A stretch of DNA of 64,000 nt, from contig JAJEKV010000035.1 of assembly GCA_021234155.1 (NCBI GenBank), forward strand, positions 5,098,224 through 5,162,223. Direction: 5' to 3'. The notes beneath the pieces were generated by a model. The model was not told the DNA's origin and did no database searches. It saw only the letters and a list, made by a program, of their open reading frames with translations. This DNA is from Isoetes taiwanensis. Its lineage: Eukaryota; Streptophyta; Lycopodiopsida; Isoetales; Isoetaceae. Positions 1-12,180 of the stretch are shown here, one piece after another. The stretch's first letter is position 1. The number at the start of each line of letters is the position of its first letter. Position numbers and translations under genes: made by a program.

Positions 1-1935
1 TACCAAAAGAAACAAAAAAGTTGAGGCTTTACCCTACTTTCTCTCACTTCAAAAAACCTAGGGTTAAAATGATCAACTAGGTTGAGGAAAGGTTGTCACC
101 TATGTCTAGTTGGCAAAAGTATTCTTTTTATGCCCACATCATCACTCACAAGTCCACATCACTATTCACACGTGTCAACCCACATCATTTTCATTCCATA
201 TCCACCTCATTAAACATTTTGACTAGGGAAAGTTCTTTTTGTCATCCAATGGTACCACATCAGCAGTACATTTGCCACCTCACCAAAATTTATGCCTAGT
301 CACCCCCTTCACTCTTTTGACAAAAAATCAAAGTGCTCCAAATCATCTTTTGACAAAACCACCTGGTAGCCCTTGTGAAAATATGCCACCTGGCACAAAA
401 AAATTTTCAAATTGAGTTTATTTGGACCTCCTTAAGCTACTTCTTGGGAAACGTGCCTTCTTTGGAAAATGGCAAAATCTACCTATATCTACCCCCATCT
501 ATCTACCCTCTCATTTTCCGCCAAGTGGCGTCCCCCTGGCGTGCGGTGTCGAATCACGAAATAGGCGGCGGGGGAGGAGACCACGAATTAGTTGAAACGG
601 CTTCGAAGTCTATTTATATCCTTGTTTAACTTTTTTGCTCTTGGCCTGTGGGATATATCTGGCGAAGGAAGCCAAGAACCCTTAATTTTTGCCAACCAAG
701 AAACGGAATTTTTGGGTCAGATCCGACCACAAATTCTCATCATTACCTTCCAGAACCCACCTCGCAACATCAAGAAAACCAAATCAAAGCTAAAAGACAA
801 AGGATCCGCCGCAGATTCAAGAATTTCAACGAGCACGGGCCTTTTAAAGAGGGCAAATCTCTATCACGAAAGTTAGGGGCTTTTATGCTAAACTCAAGAT
901 TGCTGGTGTGAAGTACATGCAAAAGTGATCTCTAGCTGCGGATTCGACCCTCCTTGCTTTGTTCAAAGTGATTGTTGATCGATAAAAGTGACCATAAAAA
1001 TCTGTCTGTTTTTCGAAATATGCTTTGCTCATTAACTGTGGGCATCGAAAATGATGTGATTCCTCCAATTTGTTATATCAAGTGAATGAAAATCCAATTT
1101 GGTAATATCTTTCCCTTTGAAATTTTTGAAATTCCAAAAAATAGCTCTGAAATAGCTTTTATATTGCATAAAGACTAAAGAAAATTCAAAAAATAGATTA
1201 TTTCGTTTCTTTCAACTAGTATGCATATCAATCAACACTGTTCTATGGTTAATAAAGAAAAAACTCTGTTCACCATAATGCCATTCCATATCTCATCACC
1301 TGAACTGCACCATTTGCATACTCTGTAGTTTAACTCCTGAAGCTTTAGTGGTTTTAATTGCAAGGGTTGATTTAGAATATCTCTATTGTCCCTTTTACAT
1401 AGTTTTCCTACCTAAATATCGACAAAATTTGAAAAAAGCATTCTCTGTGGCAAAAGACATAGTCTGTCAGTTCATAAAATCCCACAGTTCCAAAATATCT
1501 TCATCTTTAGACTGTATGAGTGTTTGCACGTGACCCTTTAGACCCTCTAACACTTCCCCAGGTGGTTTCATTCAAAAAAGTTATTCTTAAAGAATTCTGC
1601 AAAAAGGAGCTCTCTGCCGAGAGCATTGACCAAATTTTGACCTAGTCAGTTGTGTGATTTTAAAGTGCTAAATGATATCTGACTTCAGAATATATTTTGC
1701 ACATATATCACATCAATTGTCTAGTATACTATTGCATTGATTTCAGGAGAAAATTCAATTTATATTGCTCAGAATCAAAAGGTTAGTACTGTGTATTTTT
1801 TCCAATCTGGGAAACCGGTTCTAAATGATTCCTTGAAGGTTGTTTACGCAAATTTTGAGCAAAGAGTGGTTGCCTAAAGCAACACGGAGGTCCTATACCA
1901 TTCCAGTTGAGGGATTGCCGGGAATACCCTCAACA
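1..1935 (+). repeat. 5' LTR (partial) of the Tat-like element
   Basis: This stretch is repeated with few changes at 8814-10759 and stops matching at the same point, after the terminal CCCTCAACA. Its true start lies before the window, so the LTR is longer than 1.9 kb. The small ORFs inside it are present in both copies but differ by indels, so they are not conserved coding sequence. Confidence 0.9.
611..618 (+). promoter_or_regulatory. Candidate TATA box in the 5' LTR
   Basis: TATTTATA lies at 611-618 and is kept in the 3' LTR at 9435-9442, within an otherwise GC-richer patch. This is the best candidate for the retrotransposon core promoter. It is based on motif and conservation only. Confidence 0.35.
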
Positions 1936-1999
1936 TCTTGGAGGCTCCTACCGAGATCCACCACAGGTTCTTGGGAACTATGGCTCCTAGGCGAAATCT

Positions 2000-2820
2000 T
2001 TGAGACATCCCCGAACATCTTTGAGGTACAAGATAATGCAGAGGTACAAGCTACACCCCAAGGTATGTCTCGTACATCTCAACAAATCTGTGAATCTAAA
2101 CACAATCGTACTTTTGCTCAATACTTTGAACCCGAATGTTCCCATTCCCGTTCCTACATTTGATTCTACTATGAGTGCTAACAATTTTCTCAAGGTTTTT
2201 GATGAGTATTATCAAGAATATGGCCACAAGAAAGGTACCAAGTTCATTTGAATTCAAGAAGTGCTTCAAAAATGATGAAGTAAGAGCACGGTTGGAATAT
2301 GTGATAAGTGATGGAACTAACACATGGGATGAGATTATCAAAAGATTCCTAGCAAGGTTTGGAAAGGTTTATGATCCTCAAGATCTTGTTTTTGAATTAC
2401 AAACTTTCCATATTAGAAATGGTGAGACTATTCATCAATATGTAGAAAGATTTCATGTGTATCTCACCAAATGTCAAACTAATCAAGTGCCTCACCATAC
2501 CTTGCATCTCGTTGCATCTTTTATAAGAGGTTTGACTGGCAGACCGAGAGTACACAGGAAAATGCTTAAGATTTACAAGCAGGAGGGATTTGCTACCATT
2601 CACAAGGCTTTTAACAAGGCTATTGAAATTGCTGATGTGCTTTCTTCCTTGCCAGATGATGTTTATGCCACTAATGATCCTTTCTTCCCGGATTTTGAAC
2701 AAGAGCATATGGGTCCGGATGCCATACCGTTTATGCTATCCGGAAAGACAAGAAGAAATTCAAGACAACCAAGAATCGGATAACGCTAACGCTAATACCA
2801 AAATAGATGTTGACAAGGTT
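2000..2820 (+). pseudogene. gag remnant (capsid-like retrotransposon gag domain)
   Basis: The longest piece (2175-2783, 202 codons) has the pattern of a plant Ty3/gypsy gag domain: a W-D-E-I-I-K-R-F-L-A-R-F helix, then QDLVFELQTF and IHQYVERFHVY, then a helix rich in hydrophobic and basic residues. An N-terminal piece in another frame (2000-2251, with PIPVPTFDS and FDEYYQEYG) joins it by a frameshift near 2250. The reading frame ends early at 2783, before the CCHC knuckle at 2956. It would form the virus-like particle core. It is disrupted and probably inactive. Confidence 0.75.
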
Positions 2821-2898
2821 CTTTGAGGCCCTACTTGAAGTGACCAAACAACTCCGTGAATTGAAGGCTTCAAGACCGTAAAGAAGAACTTATCCTCC

Positions 2899-3093
2899 AT
2901 GTGCACATTGCATGAGAGACACTCATTCTTCCCGAGATTTGTTGGTACAGTGCTTTGTCTTAAATGCAATAAGAGAGGCCATTATGGTAAAGAGTGCCCC
3001 GCGTATTTTTTTTTGCAAAGCCACAGGGACACTATGAAGATAGATGTAGTGTTAAAGAGTATTTTGCTAGACAAGAAAAAGCAAAGACTTTGA
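2899..3093 (+). pseudogene. gag CCHC zinc knuckle fragment
   Basis: The translated segment holds CLKCNKRGHYGKEC at residues 20-33, a perfect C-X2-C-X4-H-X4-C knuckle of the nucleocapsid type that binds RNA. It follows the gag remnant in a different frame and is followed by a lysine-rich tail. It is the C-terminal part of the same decayed gag. Confidence 0.8.
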
Positions 3094-3539
3094 AAACCAC
3101 ATGATTAAATATTTGTCCGAAACTTCTTATCCTATAAGGTTTGTGCAGAATCAAGAGCGAGGAAGAAATTATGGTCATGCACACGAGCTATGATGAAAGA
3201 CAAGGAGGCAATTCGAGAAGAAACGTTAAAACAAGTGCTTTAGAAGGTAGAGGGAATAAAACAAACCCGGAAGAAGGTAAACAACCGATACCCCCTCTGC
3301 CTTGTCAAAAGTTTCCGAGAAAAGATAAAGACAATGATGAATTTGAGACTCTTATGAAAAGTTCAAAAATCAGTGTAGACCTACTCACATTGTTGAGGAT
3401 TGCTCCTACTTACGAAAAAAATGCTTAGTTTGACTCGGGAGGGACAAGTTAACCTCACACAAGAGGAGCGGTTGCTTTTACAAACCACATTGAAGAACAA
3501 ATGCTGATACAAGATGAGCATGATCCGTGTGCCTTCACT

Positions 3540-3860
3540 TGTCTTTTGCCAACATTGGTAAAAGAGCTTTGTCCAAGGTATTACTAGATGGTGGTTCACC
3601 TTTAAATGTCATGCCACATCATGTGATGAGACAATGTGGCTTAGAGATTGACAAAAAGCCCCAATGGTACTTAAATCCTTCTCCAATTCGAAAATAAACC
3701 CCATAGGGATTGTAAGCAAGGTACCTATAGATATTGAAGGGATTGTAGTGGTACGCTAATTTTGTAGTAGTTGCTTTTGAAGGTATGAATGAGAAATCAG
3801 ATATTTATGACCTTCTTTTAGGAAGGAGATGGCTGTCCACATGAGATGCTAGGCCTATAT
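3540..3860 (+). pseudogene. Aspartic protease (retropepsin) remnant
   Basis: Translating across stops gives LLDGGSPLNVMP, matching the active-site region of plant gypsy proteases with D-G-G in place of the usual D-S/T-G. About 80 codons later comes DLLLGRRWL, the usual closing motif of the domain. Several stops and frameshifts lie between the two, so no enzyme could be made. It sits between gag and the RNase H/RT ORF as expected. Confidence 0.65.
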
Positions 3861-3998
3861 GGTCAAGAGGTGAGTGTACCATTACTTGATGGCAAAAGGA
3901 TGTCACTATTTACAACAAGCTTGGGGAATTTGAATCTTTTAACTATATTGAAGAAGATTTGTTGATGTCTAACCAACTTTGGTGAGTATGAAGTCATT

Positions 3999-4793
3999 AT
4001 GGCTCAACTTGATATAGCAAAGAGACCATCGGACAAGTCTGAGACACTCAAGGAAAGTAGTAGTGCTTACTTATGGTTTGATGGTGGTGTTTCTAAGAAA
4101 CTAAGCATAGCATCATCTGCTGCTATTCTCAAAGATAAGGCCAATAAATTAATGGCAAAAGTAGGCGTAATCCATTTGAATTCCACTTCTAACATGGCTG
4201 AGTATAAAGCATTGATTGCGGGATTGCGGGAGGCTAAGCACCTTGGCATTCTTGACATTATTGTGTTTGGTGACTCCCAACTTGTGTGTAGACAGATCCT
4301 AGGAGATTATCAGACTAAGAACAAGGATATGCTCATACTTAGAGATCAAGCTTTAGAAGAATTATCAGGATTTTCAACTTGGGAGCTGCATCATATAACC
4401 AGAGAGTTCAATGAGGAGGCAGATGCCTTATGCAAGAGTGTCTTGCTTGAACATCTAGCAGAAGGTGCTATTAAAGAAGAAGAGCTTGAAGAAGAAGAAC
4501 TCAAACAACTTCATCCTATTCTGGTAATCAATGCTAGTACTGAAAAACAAGTAAGAGAAATCCAAATAGAGAAAAATGGTCAGAATAGAGTCTTGTATGT
4601 TGGAGATATGTTTAGAGAAGAAGATGAATGCACATTAACTAATTTTTTTAATGAATGGAAGGATGTGTTTGCTTGGGACTATGATGAATTAGTTGGTGTT
4701 GATAAGAACATTTGTGAGTTTGAGATAAAGGTTAAGGAGGGTATCAAACACATGATGCAAAAACTTCGGAAGAATCAATGTATCCTTGCTTGA
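3999..4793 (+). pseudogene. RNase H domain fused upstream of the RT N-terminus (Tat-type second RNase H)
   Basis: This open frame of 264 codons starts with an RNase HI fold. The four acidic catalytic positions are visible: D28 in WFDGG, E68 in MAEYKAL, D92 in FGDSQ and D142 in NEEADAL. These fit the archaeal/plant-like RNase H captured by Tat elements, not the native gypsy one. The frame then runs into the RT lead-in (EWKDVFAWDYDELVGVD, about residues 210-235), so the RNase H is placed before RT in one polyprotein. A degenerate native-type RNase H follows the RT at 5520-6020. The domain itself looks intact, but the polyprotein is broken at 4793. Confidence 0.8.
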
Positions 4794-4865
4794 CTTAATC
4801 GAGAGAAGAATTACTTAGAATGAAAGATGCAGTGTGTGATCACCGAAATATCAAATCCATAATGG

Positions 4866-5520
4866 TTGTCATGCATTGTGCCTGTTGAAAAAAAAAACAA
4901 AACTATTAGAATCTGCATTGACTATAGGGATCTGAATAAAGCCACTGTTAAAGATTGCTATCCTTTGCCTTTTTTGGAAGAAGTTTTACATGCAGTTGCA
5001 GGGAAGGAGATCTACTCTTTCTTAGATGGATTCTCGGGGTTTAATCGGATCTCTGTCAAGCTAGAAGACCAGCCAAAGACGACTTTCATTACACCATGGG
5101 GAACTTTTGCCATGAAAAGAATGCCTTTTGGTTTGATGAATGCCCCAAAGACTTTTCAAAGAACAATGGATGCTATCTTCAAGGACATGCCTTCAACGCA
5201 TTCGGGGGTTTTTCTTGATGATCTTTGCTTGGGATCAGCCTTAAAGGATCATTTTAATTATCTAACTAAAATATGTGTTATGTGCGAGAAAAGGGGTGTA
5301 AGTTTAAATCCCAAAAATGCGTGTTTCTCTGCTCCAAGGGAGGATTGCTAGGCCATGAAGTATCTTCCAAGGGGATTCAAGTAGCTGAAAGTAAGGTGGA
5401 TGCCCCGAAAAACTAGCACCACCCTAAAACTGTTAGGGAAGTTAAAAGTTTTTGGGGATGGTAAGTTTTCGAGGATGTATGTTCCACATTTCTCTATCTT
5501 GTGGCTCCTATATCGGGTAT
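4866..5520 (+). pseudogene. Reverse transcriptase remnant
   Basis: The ORF at 4866-5351 has core Ty3/gypsy RT motifs: IRICIDYRDLNKAT, YPLPFLEEVL, YSFLDGFSGFN (first catalytic Asp), then RMPFGLMNAPKTFQ and VFLDDLCL (the catalytic DD pair, normally Y-x-DD). After the stop at 5351 the thumb region continues in other frames (GHEVSSKGI, TVREVKSF). Just before the ORF, stops at about 4790-4865 break the link to the upstream RNase H frame. It would copy the element RNA into DNA, but is inactivated. Confidence 0.85.
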
Positions 5521-6020
5521 ACCAAACATGAGAGCAAGTTAATTATGGTTGAATGGACTCACCCTGCTTGACTTGCTTTTGATAATATTATACAAGCCAT
5601 CTCCAATTACGCATTACTTAAACCTCCCGATACATCCAAACCCTTTGAGGCTTATATCAAGATAACCAAAAGGGTTGTAGGATTAGTTTACTGCTGCAAG
5701 AAGAAGAGGTGGTAACTTTTTGCCGACAAAATTTGGTCTAACACTTGAAATGAGATATCCAAGACTAGAAAAAAGTCTGCGGCGACCCTTATGTTCTTGA
5801 TTGATAGAGCGGGGACATCTCATTCAAAAAAGCCATACTCAAGTGTACATGAAACAAAATCCTTTATCCTTGATGTTCTCAAAAAGCGACCTAAGGCTAA
5901 GATATGTAGATGGGCACTGCAAAATTCAAGCTTATGATATTGTTGTCAAAGTGATCACTTTAGTTAATGATCCTAGTTCATACTTGACTAATATCTTGTT
6001 CGAACAGGGAAGATGAAGAA
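5520..6020 (+). pseudogene. Native-type gypsy RNase H remnant
   Basis: A three-frame reading gives pieces in the right order for the RNase H that normally follows RT: W-T-H-P then A-F-D-N-I-I-Q-A-I, KPPDTSKPFEAYI, VVGLVYCCKK and a C-terminal LDVLKKRPKAKI. Stops and frameshifts are frequent. With the RNase H at 3999-4793 this gives the element two RNase H domains on opposite sides of the RT. Confidence 0.5.
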
Positions 6021-6039
6021 GGTTTGGCTAATGATGTTC

Positions 6040-6543
6040 AAGAGGATCTGGATGTAGATGTAAATCTTGTGCGGGGAGGAAGATTGGCAAGAAGAGATAA
6101 GAAGGTTTACGGAGCTGAATGAAATACCGGAAGGGTTCAATTCTAGCCAAAAAGAAGGTTCAAAAAGAAAAATGCAACAAATATAGACTAATTGGAAATG
6201 TGTTATGCGGGTATGACAAGGAAGGCATCATTCTAAGGTGTGTTGACAAAGAAGAAGCTAGATTAGTGGTGGAAGCATGCCATGAAGGGGTATGTGGTGG
6301 ACACTTTGCGGCAGGATACCACAAAGAAAGAAGATTTTGAGGTCCAGTTATTATTGGCCAACTCTTTTCAAGGATTTGTTATGAGACAATCAAGCACCGT
6401 CATAAATGTCGTTTTTTTGGCGAGAAGGATTCTTCACCCGGTGCATTAATCGCCATAACTTCCCGGACCCTTCCGGACTTGGGGGCTTGATTTTATAGGA
6501 CACAGTAGATCCTCCTTCTTCTGCACAACATCAGTACATCCTT
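6040..6543 (+). pseudogene. Integrase N-terminal zinc-binding region, degenerate
   Basis: The frame at 6119-6340 encodes a linker and the first half of the integrase HHCC region (VVEACHEGVCGGHFAAGYH). The rest, including a C-Y-E-T-I-K-H-R-H-K-C stretch near 6380-6410, is in another frame. It links the RNase H remnant to the integrase core. Confidence 0.6.
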
Positions 6544-7365
6544 GTGGCCACTGATTACTTTACAAAATGGGCTGAAGCTGTTCCCCTGAGACAAGCCAAT
6601 GCATATACTACTGCCAGATTTATCCATGAGAATATATGTGCCAGGTTTGGCATACCTTTTAAACTCATATCTGATAGGGGTAGTCAGTTTTTAAACGATG
6701 TCATAGCCACATTGCTAGCAACTCTCAAAGTGAGACACTCCAAGAGCTCGTCTTATTATCCTCAAGGTAATGGCCAAGCAGAATCTACAAACAAAGTGCT
6801 CAAGACTATTCTCAAGAAGACTATTAGTGTTTCAAAGAAAGATTGGCACATGAAGTTACATGATGCTTTATGGGCTTATAGAGTTACTACCAAAATCTCA
6901 ACCAAGCATACACCTTTCAGCCTGGTTTATGGAGTAGAATCTATTGTCCCAATAGAATTAGAACTTCCCTCCCTGAGGATGGCCTTGAAACTAAATTTGG
7001 AAATGGAGGAAGCACTCAAAGAAAGATGTATACGACTTATGCAGTTGGAAGAGCACAGACATGAAGCTGAAAATGCAATATTATTAAAAAAAGCCAAAGA
7101 TCTGGCAGCATTCAAGGCTGCACATAAATTACAAGGTACATTGAGAGATAGGGAATTAGTTTTAAAATGGAATAAAGCAAAAGAGGATTGTGCCAGCAAA
7201 TTTGAAGAGCTATGGGAAGGTCCTTTTGAGGTTGCAGGAACAGCAGGCCAGGATTCTTACTGGTTGAGGTCCATATCAGAAGGAAGGGTCTTACCAAATC
7301 CTATCAATATTCTGCATTTGAAGAGGTACTGGCAACAACATGTTGCCCTTAGTTTGTTTGAATAA
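6544..7365 (+). pseudogene. Integrase catalytic core and C-terminal domain
   Basis: This frame of 273 codons holds an rve-type core: D4 in ATDYFTKW, D44 in SDRGSQF and E80 in GNGQAEST. Exactly 35 residues lie between the last two, the DD35E pattern. Further on, VYGVESIVPIELELP and a C-terminal GPFEV plus INILHLKRYW match the GPY/F-like end of plant gypsy integrases. The first codon is GTG and simply continues from upstream coding, so no true start is implied. This is the best preserved part of the element. Confidence 0.85.
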
Positions 7366-7427
7366 GAATTAGTAGCTATATTTAGAGTATGAGTTATTAG
7401 GGTAGAAACAGAGTCATGAAATATTTC

Positions 7428-7450
7428 AAAAAAAAAAAAAAAAAAAAAAA
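7428..7450 (+). repeat. A23 homopolymer just downstream of integrase
   Basis: An uninterrupted run of 23 A residues lies 63 bases after the integrase stop. It could be a slippage-expanded run in the element's 3' untranslated region. It does not coincide with the end of the element. Confidence 0.9.
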
Positions 7451-8813
7451 CAAATTGCATTGCATTAGATATAAATTGTCCTGAAGATTAGTAAGTTAGA
7501 GCTTGAATTATTTATAAGTCTTAAAATGTGTGAAGTATGTTATGAGAAGTTAAATTTTCAAGTTAGATAAGTAAGTTGTAGGATTGCACCTTGTTGTCAT
7601 AACCTTTTGCAGAGATAACTATTCTATGAGCTAAACGATTCTTGAAGAACAGGTATGTGGTGCTAATGACTAATTAAGCTTCCATGCAGGGACATCCACT
7701 GGCCATACATCATTCATTTCATCTTTTCACTCTCCATTATCTTCACCTCACATATGTGTGCTGCTATCATCCTCACCATCCAACAAGCACACTCAGCTAA
7801 CATGTTTGTTAGATACTGTATGCAGGTGCAGGTTCATCCTTGACTCATTCGCTCCATCTGCTCATTCATTCTCTTCACTTCACAAATGTGTGCTGCCATC
7901 ATCTTTACCACCCAGCAAGCACACTCAGCTAATATGGTTGTTGTATACTGTATGCAGGTGCAGGTTCATCCTTGACTCATTAAACTCCATCACGCTCATT
8001 CATTCTCTTCACTTCACACATGTGTGCTTTGCCATCATCTTTACCATCCGGCAAGCACACTTTCATTAACATGTTTGTTAGATCTTTGTATCGCGGTTCA
8101 CCCTCAATATCATTCATCATCATCTGCTCCATGCTTGGCCTGATTTCCATGAAGAACTCTGTTTCTCAAACATATGCATCATATCCACATTGCCATTCTT
8201 TTTTCCATCATGGCAATCTTCTGCACTTTGAAGTCATCAGGGGTTTGGCAAACCAGTCTCCCTCTTTTTTTTTAGCATGATGCTGCCACTCATGGCAGCA
8301 TAGAAGAGCCTAGACATATCTGACATTTGGCTCATTGATTGCATGAGGAAATATGAAGACCATTGGCTTTCAGAAGCACTTGAAGACTCAGTCAAACAGC
8401 AAAAGGAACAAATGTTTAGAAGAACCAAAGAAGGACATTCACTTGGTTATCTCTAAATTGGAGGATGGACAAGGTTTTTGATTATCATCCAAAGTACTAG
8501 AGATCACTCCTACAAGATTTGAAGTCACTTGTTGAAGAATTGCGAGGCATGAGCATGGTATGAAGTCTATTTCATGATTTGAGCATTTGAAGTTTGGATT
8601 CTTGATGTTGCAAGAGTTTTGCCCAGCCAATTTCCCATTTTTATAGCCATTTGACTCATATTCCACCTTCCTATCTCTTGTCATCTCTACACTTCATACT
8701 ATCATTTCCCATATACCTATATTTCATCATACCATACCTTGGGATTGTTCAAATCATTTTTCCCTAGTCAAAATGACCCACACACTCATGATCCATCCAT
8801 ACATTCACAAGTT
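7451..8813 (+). other. Non-coding 3' internal region, possibly including the start of the 3' LTR
   Basis: No long conserved frame is visible. The stretch contains a tandem repeat (7757-8090) and then unique DNA. Because the 5' LTR is cut by the window edge, part of this stretch may really be the upstream part of the 3' LTR. No convincing polypurine tract was found to mark the border. Confidence 0.6.
7757..8090 (+). repeat. Tandem repeat, about 130-135 bp, 2.5 copies
   Basis: Copies begin with TGTGCTGCTATCATCC-like sequence at about 7757, 7887 and 8022. Each continues with an AAGCACACTCAGCTAA-like block and a TATGCAGGTGCAGGTTCATC block in the first two copies. The third copy is cut short. It sits in the 3' untranslated part of the Tat-like element. 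Confidence 0.85.
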
Positions 8814-10759
8814 TACCAAAAGAAACAAAAAAAGTTGAGGCTTTACCCTACTTTCTCTCACTTCAAAAAACCTAGGGTTAAAATGATCAACTAGGTTGAG
8901 GAAAGGTTGTCACCTATGTCTAGTTGGCAAAAGTATTCTTTTTATGCCCACATCATCACTCACAAGTCCACATCACTATTCACACGTGTCAACCCACATC
9001 ATTTTCATTCCATATCCACCTCATTAAAACATTTTGACTAGGGGAAAGTTCTTTTGTCATCCAATGGTACCACATCAGCAGTACATTTGCCACCTCACCA
9101 AAATTTATGCCTAGTCACCCCCTTCACTCTTTTGACAAAAAAAATCAAAGTGCTCCAAATCATCTTTTGACAAAACCACCTGGTAGCCCTTGTGAAAATA
9201 TGCCACCTGGCACAAAAAAATTTTCAAATTGAGTTTATTTGGACCTCCTTAAGCTACTTCTTGGGAAACGTGCCTTCTTTGGAAAAATGGCAAAACCTAC
9301 CTACATCTACCCCCCATCTAGCTACCCTCTCATTTTCCGCCAAGTGGCGTCCCCCCTGGCGTGCCAGGTCGAATCACGAGCCGACGCTGGCGTGGGAGGA
9401 GACCACGCAATTAGTTGAAACGGCTTCAGAAGTCTATTTATATCCTTGTTTAACTTTTTGCTCTTGGCCCATTGGGATATATCTCTTTGAAGGAAGCCAA
9501 GAACCCTTAATTTTTGCAACCAAGAAACGGAATTTTTGGTCTGTATCCGACCACAAATTCTCATCATTACCTTCCAGAACCCACCTCGCAACATCAAGAA
9601 AACCAAATCAAAGCTAAAAGACAAAGGATCCGCCCAGATTCAAAATTTCAAATGAAACGGGGGCCTTTTAAAGAGGGCAAATCTCTATCACGAAAGTTAG
9701 GGGCTTTTATGCTAAACCCGAAGATTGCTGGTGTGAAGTACATGCAAAAGTGATCTCTAGCTGCCGGATTCGACCCTCCTTCTTTTGTTCAAAGTGATTG
9801 TTGATCGATAAAAGTGACCATAAATCTGTCCGTTTTTTTCGAAATATGCTTTGCTCATTAACCGTGGGCATCGAAAATGATGTGATTCCTCCAATTTGTT
9901 ATATCAAGTGAATGAAAATCCAATTTGGTAATATCTTTCCCTTTGAAATTTTTGAAATTCAAAAAATAGCTCTGAAATAGCTTTTATATTGCATAAAGAC
10001 TAAAGAAAATTCAAAAAATAGATTATTTCGTTTCTTTCAACTAGTATGCATATCAATCAACAACGTTCTATGGTTAATAAAGAAAAACTCGTTCACCATA
10101 ATGCCATTCCATATCTCATCACCTGAACTGCACCATTTGCATACTCTGTAGTTTAACTCCTGAAGCTTTAGTGGTTTTAATTGCAAGGGTTGATTTAGAA
10201 TATCTCTATTGTCCCTTTTACATAGTTTTCCTACCTAAATATCGACAAAATTTGAAAAAATTCATTCTCGTGGCAAAAGACATAGTCGTCGGGTTCATAA
10301 AATCCCACGTTCCAAAATATCTTCATCTTTAGGATTGTATGAGTGTTTGCACGTGACCCTTTAGACCCTCTAACACTTCCCCAGGTGGTTTCATTCAAAA
10401 AAGTTATTCTTAAAGAATTCTGCAAAAAGGAGCTCTCTGCCGAGAGCATTGACCAAATTTTGACCTAGTCAGTTGTGTGATTTTAAAGTGCTAAATGATA
10501 TCTGACTTCAGAATATATTTTGCACATATATCACATCAATTGTCTAGTATACTATTGCATTGATTTCAGGAGAAAATTCAATTTATATTGCTCAGAATCA
10601 AAAGGTTAGTACTGTGTATTTTTTTCCAATCTGGGAAACTGGTTCTAACAGATTCCTTGAAGGTTGTTTCTGCAAATTTTGAGCAAAGAGTGGTTGCCTA
10701 AAGCAACCTGGAGGTCCTATACCATTCCAGTTGAGGGATTGCCAGGAATACCCTCAACA
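8814..10759 (+). repeat. 3' LTR of the Tat-like element (at least this part)
   Basis: This matches 1-1935 throughout with scattered substitutions and small indels. Both copies end in CCCTCAACA, followed by unrelated sequence (TCTTGGAGG after the 5' copy, ACAGCGTCA after the 3' copy), which fixes the LTR 3' border. Confidence 0.9.
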
Positions 10760-12180
10760 ACAGCGTCAACTATCGCATCACCTGTATTGCTATAATTAAA
10801 TGACTCATAATGTCAACATGAATGTCATCCTTTGTACCACCCTTTCTAGCATGATTAGTATCAGATATAACATCATTGACAATGCTACATATAATATCAC
10901 ATGGAGATTATGATCATATCATTATTGACATCAAATATAATATCAAGTAGTGTTACAAGTTAGACTGTAATTGTATCAAATTTCACCGTAATTGTATTAA
11001 ACATAATTTCACCAGCTGTAATACTATCTATAAGCCCAATTTTATCTTATCTTAAAGTTACAGTGTCAATCCTAAGTCACACATAATGTCAACAAGGATT
11101 TCATCTCGAGTAACATCTTATATGTGATTTGCATTATTTATTAAGGCATTGATTATTACGACAATATTATATTGCAAATAAAAATAATTACAAAGAGCTT
11201 TTCATTTATAAAACCAAAAAATTATTGCTCAAGCAAAAAAATTATATTAAGAAGATTCAAATATTCCAGACAAACATTTCTGAAAGATCCCAGCTGAAGA
11301 TCTCAGCATAAATTCTCATTTCTCGAAAATCCCAGCACAAATCCCGTCATCATATCCAACAATGATAATCTTCCGGTAATTACTTCAACTTGATCTTAGA
11401 ATGGTAGTTCATAATCATCATAGTTATATCGCAAAAAATAATAGAAGGCCCCAAAGCAACTTCTGCAATGTCCAACGAACTGTTAAGGCTTCCAACAATT
11501 CCATAGTGCAGGCAGCTCTGTACAGTAACCCTGAATTCAGCAACCCAGCACCAAAACGTGGTCAGAATATTTATAACCTACAAGACAAATGTAGCACCAA
11601 TTGCACATTCAATGGTTGAGACTCACACTTTGGAGGGTTTCCCTTTCGCATTAGATAAGCTTTTTGCACATCATCCTGTATAATGAATATAATGAATACA
11701 CAGAATATGATAATTCTACCTTATTCAGAATAAATGTTCATACTGATCTGCACGCTTTGCTTGCCTGCTTGCCAGCTTCCCGCTTGCTTAGATTTGCACG
11801 ACCATCTAAAGTGCAAAACTGGTCAGGCACCAAAACTCATAAAAACTCAAAAGGCAGAGATCATTAGAAGCTGATGTTTGAGGCGAATAACCTAGTCACA
11901 GCTCCGTTGTACTCCGTAGCACATGCTCATATATGCATTTACTGCAGCTAGCAACCTGCAAGAAGAAAGGAAGATAGAAGACTCTACAGATGGAAATAAA
12001 TTTTCTTCAAATTAACCTATTTTAACTTGTTTCACCAAAAATTGTACCTATAGCTATTGAAGTTTGATCGTTATAGCTCTGAGCTTTGTTAAGGTTTTAG
12101 TACAAAAGCTTTTATAGTGATGATGAACTAGAGGATATTGCACATGATACTAGAGTTGAAGTGGCACTTGAAAGTTTGCC
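10760..12180. other. Intergenic stretch with no recognised gene
   Basis: AT-rich DNA with short degenerate AATATCA/ATCA-rich motifs at 10800-11100. No conserved coding pattern, RNA gene or mobile-element terminus was recognised on either strand. Confidence 0.5.

Larger units (their letters stand above)
1..10759 (+). mobile_element. Tat-like Ty3/gypsy LTR retrotransposon, decayed, 5' end outside window
   Basis: Two near-identical direct copies (1-1935 and 8814-10759) flank a broken gag-pol region reading on the plus strand: gag, CCHC knuckle, protease, RNase H, reverse transcriptase, a second RNase H and a DD35E integrase. The order protease, RT, RNase H, integrase is that of Ty3/gypsy; the extra RNase H and the integrase wording (ATDYFTKWAEA) point to the Tat branch. 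The coding region is split by stops and frameshifts, so the copy is dead, although two long ORFs survive. No chromodomain is present. The 5' target site lies outside the window, so target duplication cannot be checked. I did not find a clear match to the initiator-Met primer binding site after the 5' LTR. Confidence 0.9.

Noticed and set aside
1935-1990. Search for a primer binding site after the 5' LTR of the Tat-like element.
   Set aside because: The sequence after CAACA does not clearly match the 3' end of a tRNA I could name.
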